A stretch of DNA of 64,000 nt from positions 372,001 through 436,000 of the forward strand of contig NZ_JAGKIK010000001.1 in assembly GCF_017897595.1 (NCBI RefSeq), in the 5' to 3' direction. A model generated the notes under the pieces. That model did no database searches. It saw nothing but the letters and a program-made list of their open reading frames with translations, and had not been told where the DNA came from. The position numbers and the translations under genes were made by a program. Below, one piece after another: positions 17,274-27,099 of this stretch; positions within the stretch are counted from its first letter, which is position 1; the number at the start of each line of letters is the position of its first letter. The stretch comes from Aquimarina sp. U1-2. Lineage in GTDB: Bacteria > Bacteroidota > Bacteroidia > Flavobacteriales > Flavobacteriaceae.

Positions 17274-18191
17274 TTGTACACTATCACCCATAAAAAAATA
17301 AAAGGCAGAAGTCTTATAGCGCTCAGTAATGCCGCCAAAACTTCAAAAGCTGAGCTTTGTCTTGATCAGGGAGGGAGACTTAGTAGTTTCACTTTTGAAG
17401 GTATACAAGTTATTGCCGATCCAGAAGCTATCGATTACAGCCAAAGTTATGCATCTTCTATCTTATTTCCTTTTGCTAATCGAATTAAAGATGGAACATT
17501 TTCTTTAGACAACACCACCTATACACTAGATTGTAATGATACCGGTCTAAACAATGCGCTTCATGGTCTGGTTTACGACAAATCATTTACTTGCATACAT
17601 CAAGAAGCAACGGTAGAACAAGCATTGGTTACCCTGGTTTACGAAGATAAGGGATTGGCCCAGGGATTTCCTTTTGCATTTAAACTTCAGTTCATCTATA
17701 TTTTAGATAAAAACGGTATACAATTAGCTGTGTCTGCTACGAATACAGACAAAAAGTCTTTTCCGTTTAGTATGGGTTGGCATCCTTATTTTGTAAGTAA
17801 AAATCTTTATGAAAGTTATCTTATTTTCAATAGCTCGTCCCAATACACATACGATCATCAAAAAATTATAAACGGAAGTTACTATGCAAACCTGCCCATG
17901 CCTTTTCAAGTTGAAGACCACCAACTGGATCAAGGGTTCACCCTAGAAGAAAGTGAAGTTCAATTTTTAACCCCAGAATATAACCTTACACTAAGTGCAA
18001 CAAAAGACAATCAATTTCTACAGGTATATACTCCGCCTCAAGGAAATACAATTGCTATAGAACCAATGACTGGTGCTCCCAACAATTTCAATACGAAAAC
18101 AGGACTACAAATGTTGGTACCTAAAGCAACCTATACCACTGAATGGTGTATTGCCATAAAAAGTCTGTTAAGAGAAAAAAAAGATGGCTAA
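17274..18191 (+). CDS. galM: Aldose 1-epimerase (mutarotase)
   Basis: 305 residues, starting at TTG 1 base after the regulator stop; the next in-frame ATG is far inside conserved sequence, so TTG is the best start. GalM landmarks are present: the substrate-binding Arg in LFPFANRIKDG, NALHGLVYD (first catalytic-site His), GWHPYF (second His, acid), and IEPMTGAPNNFNT with the catalytic Glu. It interconverts alpha and beta anomers of hexoses to supply alpha-galactose to galactokinase. Its end overlaps galK by 8 bases. Confidence 0.93.
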   Translation: MYTITHKKIKGRSLIALSNAAKTSKAELCLDQGGRLSSFTFEGIQVIADPEAIDYSQSYASSILFPFANRIKDGTFSLDNTTYTLDCNDTGLNNALHGLVYDKSFTCIHQEATVEQALVTLVYEDKGLAQGFPFAFKLQFIYILDKNGIQLAVSATNTDKKSFPFSMGWHPYFVSKNLYESYLIFNSSSQYTYDHQKIINGSYYANLPMPFQVEDHQLDQGFTLEESEVQFLTPEYNLTLSATKDNQFLQVYTPPQGNTIAIEPMTGAPNNFNTKTGLQMLVPKATYTTEWCIAIKSLLREKKDG

Positions 18192-19329
18192 AAAGTTAAA
18201 GAAAAAAGTTTTAAATAGCTTCGAAAATCGGTTCGACACCGCACCTTTGATAGTGTTTTCACCCGGAAGAATTAATCTTATTGGAGAACACACAGATTAT
18301 AATGAAGGCTTTACGTTTCCCGCTGCCATAAATAAAGGAATTGTAGTGGCTTTAAGCAAAAGTAATACTGAAAAAAGCCAAATCTATGCTGTAGATAAAA
18401 AAGAAGCATATGAATTTACTGTTCAGGATATAGCTCCTCTTGAAAATGGGGGCTGGAGAAATTACATTCTGGGAGTAGTTTCAGAATTGCAAAAGTTAGG
18501 TAAGAAGATAGGTAACTTTAATGCCGTTTTTGCAGGTAATATTCCTAGTGGAGCAGGTATGTCATCCTCTGCCGCTTTAGAAAATGGTTTTGTATTGGGT
18601 CTAAATGAATTATTCGGATTGCAATTATCTAAAAAAGAAATGATTTTTATCGCTCAAAAAGCCGAACATAATTTTGTAGGTGTCAAATGCGGAATTATGG
18701 ATCAATTTGCCAGTATGTTCGGTATTAAAAACAGTGCGCTTTTTCTGGATTGTAGAACTGTGCAAGCAGATCCTTATCATATTGATCTCTATGAGTACAA
18801 ATTAATGCTTATCAATAGTAATGTAAAACACGATTTATCAGAAAGTGCCTATAACGACAGAAGGGCAGTTTGTGAGAAGGTATCAGATATACTAAATGTT
18901 AACGCATTAAGAGATGCATCTAAAAAAGATCTTGATTGTATTCGCCAGCAAATTTCAGAAGAAGAGTATCAAAAAGCACTTTATGTAATTAATGAAAACC
19001 TACGTGTGCAACAATTTTCAGAAAGTATAAAAAAGGGAGATCTCGTTGATTTAGGCGATCTGCTTTATCAATCTCATAAAGGTCTAAGTGAACATTACAA
19101 AGTAAGTTGCTCAGAACTTGATTTTTTGGTAAATAACACGAAAGAAAATCCAAATATTCTTGGTGCACGCATGATGGGCGGAGGTTTTGGAGGCTGCACC
19201 ATTAATTTAATTTTAAAAAGTGAATACAAAGCTTTTAAAAAAGAAATAACTAAAAAATTTAAAGAAAGGTTTAAAAAAGAATGTAGTATCTACAGTGTAA
19301 AATTAGCTGATGGCACACAACTTATTTAA
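18184..19329 (+). CDS. galK: Galactokinase
   Basis: 381 residues, normal length for GalK. The galactokinase signature PGRINLIGEHTDYNEG is at about residues 25-40, the GHMP ATP-binding motif is IPSGAGMSSSAALE, the catalytic Asp is in CGIMDQFAS, and the third motif is MMGGGFGGCTI near the C-terminus. It phosphorylates alpha-D-galactose at C1. The gene overlaps galM by 8 bases and is followed by galT after 31 bases. Confidence 0.97.
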   Translation: MAKKLKKKVLNSFENRFDTAPLIVFSPGRINLIGEHTDYNEGFTFPAAINKGIVVALSKSNTEKSQIYAVDKKEAYEFTVQDIAPLENGGWRNYILGVVSELQKLGKKIGNFNAVFAGNIPSGAGMSSSAALENGFVLGLNELFGLQLSKKEMIFIAQKAEHNFVGVKCGIMDQFASMFGIKNSALFLDCRTVQADPYHIDLYEYKLMLINSNVKHDLSESAYNDRRAVCEKVSDILNVNALRDASKKDLDCIRQQISEEEYQKALYVINENLRVQQFSESIKKGDLVDLGDLLYQSHKGLSEHYKVSCSELDFLVNNTKENPNILGARMMGGGFGGCTINLILKSEYKAFKKEITKKFKERFKKECSIYSVKLADGTQLI

Positions 19330-19360
19330 AAGATTACAGACGCTTTAAAAATTGCATAGC

Positions 19361-20383
19361 ATGGATAAAAATTTGCAAGATTATTCACACAAACGACTAA
19401 ACATTCTTACCGGAGAATGGGTTTTGGTATCTCCTCACCGGTCAAAACGCCCTTGGCAGGGACAAAATGAGGTTGTTTCTAACGAAAAACGTCCAACATA
19501 CGACCCGTCCTGCTATTTATGTGCTGGTAATACCAGAATCAACGGAGAGAAAAATCCAGATTATAAAAACGTCTTTGTATTTGTGAATGACTTTGCCGCT
19601 TTACAAGCCGATTCACCCGATTTTTCTTTTACTTCTAATTTGCTTCGGGCTGAAAGCGAAAAAGGTATTTGTAAAGTGGTATGTTTTAGTCCTGATCATT
19701 CTAAAAGCCTGGCAGATATGGATGTTAAAGCAATCGCAAAGGTTGTAAAAACCTGGCAACAAGAATTTGTAAAACTAGGCGCAGAAGAAATGATCAACTA
19801 CGTTCAGATTTTTGAAAATAAAGGAGCGGTTATGGGGTGTAGTAATCCACATCCTCACGGACAAATATGGAGCCAGTCTTCACTACCCAACGAAGTACTA
19901 AAGAAAGAGCAACAGCAAAAAAAATACTTCGAAAAGCATCAAAAAAGTTTATTAGGTGATTATTTAGATCAAGAATTAACGCTCAACGATCGTATTATTT
20001 ATCAAAATCATGATTTTGTAGTATTAACACCATTTTGGGCCATCTGGCCCTTTGAAACTATGATCATTCCGAAGAAACATAGCAAAAATATTACCCAGAT
20101 GTCGTCACAAGAAAGTCTGGCTTTTGCAGATGCCATATCAAAAATTACAAAAGCTTATGACGGCCTATTTCAAACTTCATTCCCATACTCTAGTGGTATC
20201 CATCAGGCACCAACGAATAATAGACCAAATACGCATTGGCATTGGCATATGAGCTTCTACCCTCCCCTGCTTCGAAGTGCCACAGTAAAAAAATTCATGG
20301 TAGGATATGAAATGTTTGGTTCACCTCAACGCGATATTACTCCAGAACAAGCTGTTAAAAGATTGAAAGAGAAGCTGAAATAA
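19361..20383 (+). CDS. galT: Galactose-1-phosphate uridylyltransferase
   Basis: 340 residues from the ATG at 19361 (MDKNLQDYSHKRLN); an in-frame TTG three codons earlier is less likely. The zinc motif CYLCAG, the active-site HPHGQIW with the uridylylated His, and THWHWHMSFYPP of the second HIT-like half are all present. It swaps UMP from UDP-glucose to galactose-1-phosphate. No galE is present in this window, so UDP-galactose epimerisation must be encoded elsewhere. Confidence 0.97.
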   Translation: MDKNLQDYSHKRLNILTGEWVLVSPHRSKRPWQGQNEVVSNEKRPTYDPSCYLCAGNTRINGEKNPDYKNVFVFVNDFAALQADSPDFSFTSNLLRAESEKGICKVVCFSPDHSKSLADMDVKAIAKVVKTWQQEFVKLGAEEMINYVQIFENKGAVMGCSNPHPHGQIWSQSSLPNEVLKKEQQQKKYFEKHQKSLLGDYLDQELTLNDRIIYQNHDFVVLTPFWAIWPFETMIIPKKHSKNITQMSSQESLAFADAISKITKAYDGLFQTSFPYSSGIHQAPTNNRPNTHWHWHMSFYPPLLRSATVKKFMVGYEMFGSPQRDITPEQAVKRLKEKLK

Positions 20384-20417
20384 GGAATGTTTACTATCGT
20401 TACAATACTACACAAGA

Positions 20418-21233
20418 CTACTTTTTAGTTCTATCCTTGATATATTTAGCAAGTAACGGGTATCCGGGCTCTGTCATATCATGACCATATCCTTGTATTT
20501 CGAATAGCGCTATATCACTATGCCCGACTGTTTTCATCATACTTTCGAAATACGCATTCTCTTCGTATCTTCCGGGAAGCTCTAATGTTCTATCGCCTGT
20601 AATTAACAGAAACGGTGGTGCGTCTTTTCGTATATAAAACAAAGGAGCATAATCGTCGACTATAGGTTGATTTCTAGAAATACCGTTTTCGTCTCTTACT
20701 GTAAAATGTGTAATCGTATGACCGCTAAATGGGATAACTCCGGCAATTTGGTCTGCATCTATATCGTGCTTGCGTAACCATTTTTTATCCAAAACAACCA
20801 TAGACGTAAGATATCCTCCGGCAGAATGACCAGACACAAAAATCTGATCAGTATCCCCTCCATATCGATCGATATTTTTAAAAACCCAAGCAACTGCTGC
20901 GGCTGCATCTTCAATATATTTGGGTTTTTTTACTTTTGGGTACAACCTATAACTTATCGCAACTACAGCAAATCCCTGGTTCATAAGTCGTTCAGGAATA
21001 TATTTTTCTCCGCCAACTAATCCTCCTCCATGAATCCATACGACCGTAGCAAAATTTTTAAGGTTGGTAGGATAATAGAGATCCAACACACAGCGTTCTT
21101 TGGAGTAGCTGTCTAATTTCTTTTTTATACCATCATAATATTGGATGTTATTCTCAAATTGGTATGAAATCTGTTGAGCAGAACACCATTGCAAAAAAAA
21201 TATGCCAATCACTAAATATCGTAATGCAATCAT
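20418..21233 (-). CDS. Secreted alpha/beta hydrolase (carboxylesterase/lipase-like)
   Basis: 271 residues with a signal peptide ending near QWCSAQQ (about residue 20). The oxyanion-hole motif HGGGLVGGEKY and the nucleophile elbow GHSAGGY (Ser in the centre) mark the BD-FAE/Hormone-sensitive-lipase-like group; the acid is probably in TGDRTLELPG and the His in YGHDM. It is likely an esterase acting on acylated carbohydrates or small esters in the periplasm. It is convergent with the galactose operon and probably independent of it. Confidence 0.87.
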   Translation of the reverse strand: MIALRYLVIGIFFLQWCSAQQISYQFENNIQYYDGIKKKLDSYSKERCVLDLYYPTNLKNFATVVWIHGGGLVGGEKYIPERLMNQGFAVVAISYRLYPKVKKPKYIEDAAAAVAWVFKNIDRYGGDTDQIFVSGHSAGGYLTSMVVLDKKWLRKHDIDADQIAGVIPFSGHTITHFTVRDENGISRNQPIVDDYAPLFYIRKDAPPFLLITGDRTLELPGRYEENAYFESMMKTVGHSDIALFEIQGYGHDMTEPGYPLLAKYIKDRTKK

Positions 21234-21264
21234 ATACTAATTATCTTTAAATGAACGGTAAGCA

Positions 21265-21564
21265 GGTTTAATAGTTTTATACGTTAAGAACGTCTATTAC
21301 CGCTTTCAACAGCTTCAAAGACGTTCGCTTCGCTAAGTTTTCAATGTAACCGTAGCCTTTCGACCTCGATCTAAGTAAACTGCTATGCTGAAATTAAGAA
21401 AGCATCCGCGTTTTCGTATTTATACCATTTCTACTGTATAATCCCGGTTTAACGTCTTTACTTTATTAAATTTCTGTCGTGATTTCACACTAATCCTTAC
21501 TTGTCAACATAAAACATTACGTGATAAAAGACCTGCACTTTAATTCTTATGTATAAATCGAGTT
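21265..21564 (-). repeat. Dispersed repeat family A, diverged copy
   Basis: Read on the minus strand, the ends match the terminal inverted repeats of the family A copy at 54103-54328 (AACTCGATTTATACATAAG near 21564), and the interior keeps the TATTACCGCTTTCAACAGC, GTAGCCTTTCGAC and TGCTATGCTGAAAT landmarks. It is longer and more diverged than the other copies and may contain a second nested end near 21440-21460. A family B copy follows at 21612-21785, giving the same B-then-A order (minus strand) as at 53.9-54.3 kb. Confidence 0.6.
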
Positions 21565-21611
21565 CAACGTAGAATTTATTTAAACCATTTTACAGCCAAA
21601 TATAAAAATTA

Positions 21612-21785
21612 TTGATTGTCCATTATTATACCTACAATTTAACTGAGAAGTCATCCTGAATTCAGTTTAGGATTTCATTACGTTTATTTTCAGTACATTG
21701 AGATGAGAAGCCGAAACAAGCATGTGCTGAACTCGTTTCAGTATTCAGCTTAACGCAAACCGTTTAGGTTAAATTATGGATATTC
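21612..21785 (-). repeat. Dispersed repeat family B, copy 1
   Basis: Reverse complement of the family B copies at 27674-27848 and 53918-54092 with scattered differences. The hairpin CTGAAACGAG...CTCGTTTCAG of the other copies becomes CTGAAACGAG...CTTGTTTCGG here; both changes keep pairing as G-U wobbles on the element strand. It lies between the alpha/beta hydrolase and the TolC gene. Confidence 0.8.
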
Positions 21786-21816
21786 ATAAAAAGTTAAGAT
21801 GTGTTAAGGATTACAA

Positions 21817-23217
21817 CTAAAGATTCTCGGGATTTAACGCCATACTATTAAATAATTTGGCCTTGGTAGTGAAAAACTTGTTTTGAACCTCGATTTCTTT
21901 CAACCTGGCATCGATCAAGCTTCGCTCTCGAGAATTTATTAAAAACAAAGAGCTTTCACCAAAGCTAAATTTACGTTCTTCGGCGTTTAGTAATGTTTGA
22001 TAATTATCCACAATATTTTCTATGAGTTCATTTTGACTCACAAAAGATTCTAGTTCTGCAAAAATAGCAGCAATCTTATTTCTTATCTGCAGCTGAGTAG
22101 TTTCAAATTCAAATTGTGCATCTTGGACCTTAAACCTTGCTAACCTTAAATCACCGCGTTCTTTTCGTAAAAAAAGCGGAAAACGAAAGGTTACTCCCCC
22201 CTTATATTCCGCCGTATTAAAAGATCTAGCCGTTTCTGGAGTCTCAGTAAGAAAATTGTATTCTAGGTCGATTTTGGGTAATAATTTGTTTGCTTTCAAT
22301 CTTCGATCTACTTCTAACCCTTCTATTTTAAAATTTAAAGATCTAAGTTTTGGGTGATTTTCTAATGTAAAACTGTCGAGTGGGAGTCCCATGATCTCTA
22401 AGGTAGTGTCAATATCGTTTTCTACGTTTTGATCTGGAACAACGTTAGGTTGCAACTCTACAGGAACATTACCCTCTAGCCACAAAAAATTAGATAGCTC
22501 TAAGGTTTTATTCATCAGTTTAACTTTTGCCTGCACTAGGCTTAACGCTCTATTTTGAAATGCAATTTTTGCCTCTACGGTATCAATAGCTGCACGATCT
22601 CCGGCTAATGCGCTTTGTCGAATTCCTTCGAAACGCATTTTAGCATTCTCAAGAAAATTAAGATAAATTTCTTTTTCATTAAACGCCCGTAACCAATCAA
22701 AATAAGCAAGAGAAGCATCGAACAAAATTTGGTTGACCAATAGATCTCTATCTGCTTTGGTTTGCTCTCTAAAAAACTTCGCTTTACGAAGTGTGGCCAT
22801 TCGGTCATTTATAAATAATCCCTGCCCCACTGGAACTGAAACACCGGCACTAAATAGACCATCATCAGGTACAGAATTTTGAGGGTTAAGAAAATCTCCA
22901 TCATTTTGCTCGAATCCTCCTTTAAATTCGATACCATACCAGGTAGGAATTTTGAAAGTAGCGTTCAAAAGGTCATAATATTCTGATCCTTTGAACTTTT
23001 TACGATCATAATCCACCTCCATTTTAGGATCAAAACCACCACGTGCCCTCATTAAATTCGCTTGTCCTATATCGATATTAAGTTGTGCCTGCTTCGCTAC
23101 CGGATGATACTTTTTCACATATCCTAAGTATTCTTTAAAATTAAGCACCAAGGTATCTTGTTGTTGAGCAGCTATAGAGGTCACCAAAAAAAACAGGGAA
23201 TACACTATGTATTTCAT
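21817..23217 (-). CDS. TolC-family outer membrane efflux protein
   Basis: 466 residues from the ATG at 23217 (MKYIVYSLFFLVTSIAAQQ), which gives a clean signal peptide; a start further upstream would overlap the HlyD gene by about 100 bases. The body has the two-fold repeated OEP helical pattern (LMRARGGFDPKMEVDYDR; LRKAKFFREQTKADRDLLV; RSLIDARLKEIEVQNKFF). It forms the outer-membrane channel of the tripartite system with the HlyD and ABC proteins encoded immediately upstream on the same transcript, 4 bases apart. Confidence 0.9.
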   Translation of the reverse strand: MKYIVYSLFFLVTSIAAQQQDTLVLNFKEYLGYVKKYHPVAKQAQLNIDIGQANLMRARGGFDPKMEVDYDRKKFKGSEYYDLLNATFKIPTWYGIEFKGGFEQNDGDFLNPQNSVPDDGLFSAGVSVPVGQGLFINDRMATLRKAKFFREQTKADRDLLVNQILFDASLAYFDWLRAFNEKEIYLNFLENAKMRFEGIRQSALAGDRAAIDTVEAKIAFQNRALSLVQAKVKLMNKTLELSNFLWLEGNVPVELQPNVVPDQNVENDIDTTLEIMGLPLDSFTLENHPKLRSLNFKIEGLEVDRRLKANKLLPKIDLEYNFLTETPETARSFNTAEYKGGVTFRFPLFLRKERGDLRLARFKVQDAQFEFETTQLQIRNKIAAIFAELESFVSQNELIENIVDNYQTLLNAEERKFSFGESSLFLINSRERSLIDARLKEIEVQNKFFTTKAKLFNSMALNPENL

Positions 23218-23221
23218 GGTA

Positions 23222-24577
23222 CTATTTTTTGTCGGTTTTGGCCATTTTTTCATTTGTACCAGGTTGATAGTAATTGGGTGGGAATCCATTAAGCTGCCTC
23301 CATAATTCAAACCAAATGGGCACATCTTCTAAAAGGGCAATAGTCCTGGCTCCAGAACCAACCTGTATTTCTGGCCATTCGTGATCATTGGGATCTGGTG
23401 CGATAAGCACTCTATATTTGCCATTATCACTTATAAATCTTTCGATGGCCACGATTTTACCTCCGTAGGTACCGTATGAGACATTGGGCCATCCACTAAA
23501 TACGATTGCCGGCCAACCGTCGAACTGTATACGAACTTCTTCTCCAATATGTAGCAAAGGTAAATCAAGAGGTCTTACAAAAGTTTCTACAGCCAGTTCA
23601 TAATCTGATGGCATTATACTAACTAATTGATCACCCTCTTTGAAAGTTTCACCTACCCCAGATCGCAAGGCTTTATTAATGAATCCACTTTGCGGCGCTT
23701 TAATATAATACATATCGCTTCGCATTTCGTAATTCGTGTATTCATTTTCTAATTTGGTCACTTGTGCTTCTGCATCAAACTGATTGGACTGTGCTGTATA
23801 TTTATCGCTTCTGGATTTGGCTATTTTGTCTGCATATTCCGCTTTTACCCTATTGATCTCAACCATGGCATTCAACACCTCATTTTTACTCGCTAATAAT
23901 TTATTTTCCTGAGAAATTAATTTCGCTTGTGTTTCTTGAAGTTTTAGCCGTTTTTCTTCTACATCGGTCACAGCTTTCAAACCTTCGCTTTCTAGTTGCT
24001 CTGTTCGATCGTATTGTCGCTGTGCTATTCTTATATTCGTTTTGGCAGCTTCAAGATCAATACTATCACTTTGGACTTTTAATCTTGATTGCAAAAGTTT
24101 ATTCTCTGCCTGCTGCAATTTCAACTTTCTTTCATTAATCAAAGCTTGCGCCTGTGTATTTAATGCCTTTACTTTTTCTTCATAAGAAGTTACAGACATC
24201 TCTTTAGCTTTAATCTGCTGTCCGGTACGTGCTACCAGGTTAGGATCGAAATATTCATTCTTGACTTCTGAAATAAATAATATTGTATCTCCTTTTTGAA
24301 CAAAATCTCCTTCTTGCACATACCATTTTTCTATTCGACCAGGAATAGGAGATTGTATCGTTTGAGGGCGATGATCAGGTTTTAAAGTGGTTAAATATCC
24401 ATTTCCGGATATATTTTGAGTCCATGGAAGAAACAAAATTATAACTACAGTGACCGCGAATACTTTTAAAAATCGATTAAAATATTTGTAGTGCCTTCTA
24501 TGAAAAACTTTCTGTACAGCACTATATCCCGTAAGATCTACTTTTTGATTTAATGTATTTTGAGAAATATTCAACAT
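23222..24577 (-). CDS. HlyD-family periplasmic adaptor
   Basis: 451 residues from the ATG at 24577 (MLNISQNTLNQK); a TTG two codons upstream is less likely. One membrane segment is at about 40-60, followed by a lipoyl half-motif (SPIPGRIEKWYVQEGDFVQKGD), a long coiled-coil hairpin (about 115-285, rich in Gln/Lys/Glu), the second lipoyl half (YIKAPQSGFINKALRSGVGE) and a beta-barrel domain ending in VPIWFELWRQLNGFPP. It links the inner-membrane ABC protein (6-base gap upstream) to the TolC protein (4-base gap downstream). Confidence 0.92.
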   Translation of the reverse strand: MLNISQNTLNQKVDLTGYSAVQKVFHRRHYKYFNRFLKVFAVTVVIILFLPWTQNISGNGYLTTLKPDHRPQTIQSPIPGRIEKWYVQEGDFVQKGDTILFISEVKNEYFDPNLVARTGQQIKAKEMSVTSYEEKVKALNTQAQALINERKLKLQQAENKLLQSRLKVQSDSIDLEAAKTNIRIAQRQYDRTEQLESEGLKAVTDVEEKRLKLQETQAKLISQENKLLASKNEVLNAMVEINRVKAEYADKIAKSRSDKYTAQSNQFDAEAQVTKLENEYTNYEMRSDMYYIKAPQSGFINKALRSGVGETFKEGDQLVSIMPSDYELAVETFVRPLDLPLLHIGEEVRIQFDGWPAIVFSGWPNVSYGTYGGKIVAIERFISDNGKYRVLIAPDPNDHEWPEIQVGSGARTIALLEDVPIWFELWRQLNGFPPNYYQPGTNEKMAKTDKK

Positions 24578-24583
24578 ATACAA

Positions 24584-26251
24584 TTATTTTTCACTTATGA
24601 TTTTTCCATTTTCAACATTGATGATTCTACCACATCTTTTGATCCATTTTGGATTCTGGCTTACTACAACCAAAGCCCAAGGACTTGATGCATCGGTAAG
24701 AAAATCCATGATCCTGTTTACTTCTTGATCATCAAACTGGTCTAAGGGATCTTTAAGAATCAGCAATTTAGGTTTTCTCACGATACTGCGAGCCAATACA
24801 ATTTTTTTGGATATAGTATAAGATATCTGTTTCCCTTCTGGATATAAGACAGTTTTCAATCCTTTAGGCTGTTCTTTTACAAAATTGGTGAGTCCTACTT
24901 TGTCTAACGCCCAGTATACATCTTCGTGAGATACCGATTCATCTCCAAAGGTAATATTCTCTAATAATGTTCCTTCAAAGGGAGATTCTTCAGTAAGCGA
25001 TTGCCCCAAATGTGCTCTGTAATAATTCAAATTAACACCTCTCAGCTCTACATTATTTACAAATATATTACCCGATGTAGGTTCTACGAGCCCTGCAATT
25101 AGTCGAAGTAATGTGGTTTTTCCTGAGCCACTAGGCCCCTGAATAAGTATGGTACAATTGGGTGTTATAGTAAGGGATACCTCGTCTAATATTGTTTTGT
25201 CACTATCGGGAGTATTATACACAATGTTTGATAACTCTACCGTATAACGATCTTCTTCTTTAAAAGGTTTTTCTCCATCCTGAGGTTCTAACTCTTTATC
25301 CACTACCTGCCCTAGCTTTTCCATCGAGGTTAGCACATCATAAAAAGATTCTAGACCCAAAATAAGTTTCTCTACCGATCCGATTACCAGTACAATAATA
25401 ATTTCGGCTGCAACAAACTGACCAATGTTCATTTCTTGATTGAGTACTAATATTCCTCCTATTAAAAGAAGACCTGCAGTAACTAAAACCTTAAAGCCGA
25501 TCATCTGTATGAATTGCATAACCAAAACCTTAAAGTGACTCTCGCGGGCATCTAAATAACTACTTACCAGCGCATCGTTTTTACTTAGCGCGTGCGTTGT
25601 TTTTCCAGAAAGTTTGAAACTTACGATCGTTCTGGCAACTTCTTGTATCCAATGCGCAACTTTATACTTGCTTTTGGACTCTTTAAGACTTGTTTCTAAG
25701 CCTCGCTTTGCTGTATATTTAAAAACGATATACACAAGGAGTAATAGCAAAATACCATAGATAATAAAAAACGGATGATAAAACGAAAGCAACATCAAAC
25801 CAAAGATTATCTGGATAAGCGCTGCAGGAAAATCTATTAGAATTTTGGCTAGTCCTTTTTGAGCGGTTAACGTATCAAAAAATCGATTGGCCAACTCTGG
25901 AGGATAGTAATTTCGTAATTCGCTCATCTTAATTTTGGGAAAACGATAAGCAAACTCGAAAGATGCGCGAGTAAAAATCTTTTGTTGAACGTTTTCTATA
26001 ATTCTAATCTGCATCAGTTGAAGCAATCCTACAAAAAGAACACCTAAAGTTACGAGCACTACCAAAATAATCCATGAGGTGCTAATTTGTGCTCCCTGTA
26101 TTAAATTAATAATAGCCTGTATCCCCAAAGGAAGTGATAAATTTACTAATCCGGCAAAAATTGCATAGTAGAATGTTTGAAGAATATCTTTTTTATCGAG
26201 CTGTAAAAGTCCTATTAACCTTTGCCAGGCTGTCAAAATGTTCTTAGCCAT
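24584..26251 (-). CDS. ABC exporter (permease-ATPase fusion) with a degenerate ATPase domain
   Basis: 555 residues: a six-helix transmembrane domain (about 20-310) fused to a nucleotide-binding domain (about 335-555). Walker A is intact (GPSGSGKT, 372-379). Other motifs are not: the Q-loop Gln is replaced in LGQSLTEESPFEGT, the signature LSGGQ is ISYTISK (about 476-482), Walker B plus catalytic Glu reads LLILKDP (K500, D501 in place of D and E), and the H-loop is VVSQNP with no His. ATP binding may persist but normal hydrolysis is unlikely. No C39 peptidase domain is present. It heads, after the TetR gene, a type I-like export operon. Confidence 0.9.
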   Translation of the reverse strand: MAKNILTAWQRLIGLLQLDKKDILQTFYYAIFAGLVNLSLPLGIQAIINLIQGAQISTSWIILVVLVTLGVLFVGLLQLMQIRIIENVQQKIFTRASFEFAYRFPKIKMSELRNYYPPELANRFFDTLTAQKGLAKILIDFPAALIQIIFGLMLLSFYHPFFIIYGILLLLLVYIVFKYTAKRGLETSLKESKSKYKVAHWIQEVARTIVSFKLSGKTTHALSKNDALVSSYLDARESHFKVLVMQFIQMIGFKVLVTAGLLLIGGILVLNQEMNIGQFVAAEIIIVLVIGSVEKLILGLESFYDVLTSMEKLGQVVDKELEPQDGEKPFKEEDRYTVELSNIVYNTPDSDKTILDEVSLTITPNCTILIQGPSGSGKTTLLRLIAGLVEPTSGNIFVNNVELRGVNLNYYRAHLGQSLTEESPFEGTLLENITFGDESVSHEDVYWALDKVGLTNFVKEQPKGLKTVLYPEGKQISYTISKKIVLARSIVRKPKLLILKDPLDQFDDQEVNRIMDFLTDASSPWALVVVSQNPKWIKRCGRIINVENGKIISEK

Positions 26252-26255
26252 AAAT

Positions 26256-26930
26256 TTATTTCTTTAAAGAATGAAACACGAGGTCGGTAAAATATTTGGT
26301 TGGTGTGATTTTATGATCACAGTTTGTTAAAGAAGGAAAGTGCTCTTTGAGAAAGTGTTGATGCAAAGCACCTTCTATTATTGTACTAGCCAGACTCGCC
26401 GGATAAGGATATGTACTATTTACCTCGATAATCATGTCTTTAATTCTAGTGGCTAAGCGTTTATAGATAGAAAAGTAACCTTCTTTATTGTCTGTATCAA
26501 CTTCTTTGGTTAAATATGATTTTGAATATTCATTGATTACTATTTTATTTAAAAGTACTTCATTAATATGAGAAAAAGAAGAGTCTTCCTCTATAGATCT
26601 GGTGATAATGTCGATACCAACCTTTAATTTATCTTTTGAGTTAGGAATATTATTAGTCGCAAACACTAATTGATATTCTAGCCAGCCCCAATACCAACAC
26701 GTTAGATATAGTAATAACTTATGTTTATTTTCAAAATAGCGGTAAATGGAACTTTCATTAGAGCCTATCTTTTCACCAAGTTTTTTAAAAGTAAAACTTT
26801 CAAACCCTTTTTCCTGGATCATCAAAATACTATGTTCTATAATACGCTTGCCCAATGCCGAAGACTCTGGGTCTTTAATATAAATCTTATCGTTAATTCT
26901 TACTTTTAAATCTTGAAGTAAATATTTCAT
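26256..26930 (-). CDS. TetR-family regulator
   Basis: 224 residues. The N-terminal helix-turn-helix is at about 25-70: SILMIQEKGFESFTFKKLGEKIGSNESSIYRYFENKHKLL, the TetR pattern. The rest is helical ligand-binding domain. It is the first gene of the minus-strand operon, 4 bases before the ABC exporter, so it probably controls the efflux genes. A 12-bp palindrome at 27100-27111 in the upstream region is a candidate operator. Confidence 0.88.
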   Translation of the reverse strand: MKYLLQDLKVRINDKIYIKDPESSALGKRIIEHSILMIQEKGFESFTFKKLGEKIGSNESSIYRYFENKHKLLLYLTCWYWGWLEYQLVFATNNIPNSKDKLKVGIDIITRSIEEDSSFSHINEVLLNKIVINEYSKSYLTKEVDTDNKEGYFSIYKRLATRIKDMIIEVNSTYPYPASLASTIIEGALHQHFLKEHFPSLTNCDHKITPTKYFTDLVFHSLKK

Positions 26931-27025
26931 TAGTTTGTGCTATTTTTGTTTTTCACTTCACAATCGCATTGAAATAAAACTTTTACTATTCATTAGACAG
27001 TAAATTTCTCTCAAATTATTCCTTG

Positions 27026-27033
27026 CAAAAATA
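27026..27033 (-). promoter_or_regulatory. Probable -7 box of the tetR/efflux operon
   Basis: On the minus strand this reads TATTTTTG, an exact TAnnTTTG match, about 95 bases upstream of the TetR ATG. A TTTG lies 13 bases further upstream, closer than the usual spacing, so the -33 element is uncertain. Confidence 0.45.
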
Positions 27034-27099
27034 AAAGTAATGCTATCAAACACTAACAGATTAACTTTTATTTAACCAATCGATTTTTTGAATACAACG

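Noticed and set aside
21265..21785. Decayed insertion sequence
   Set aside because: Repeats A and B have no transposase fragment in any frame; they are better described as non-autonomous elements.
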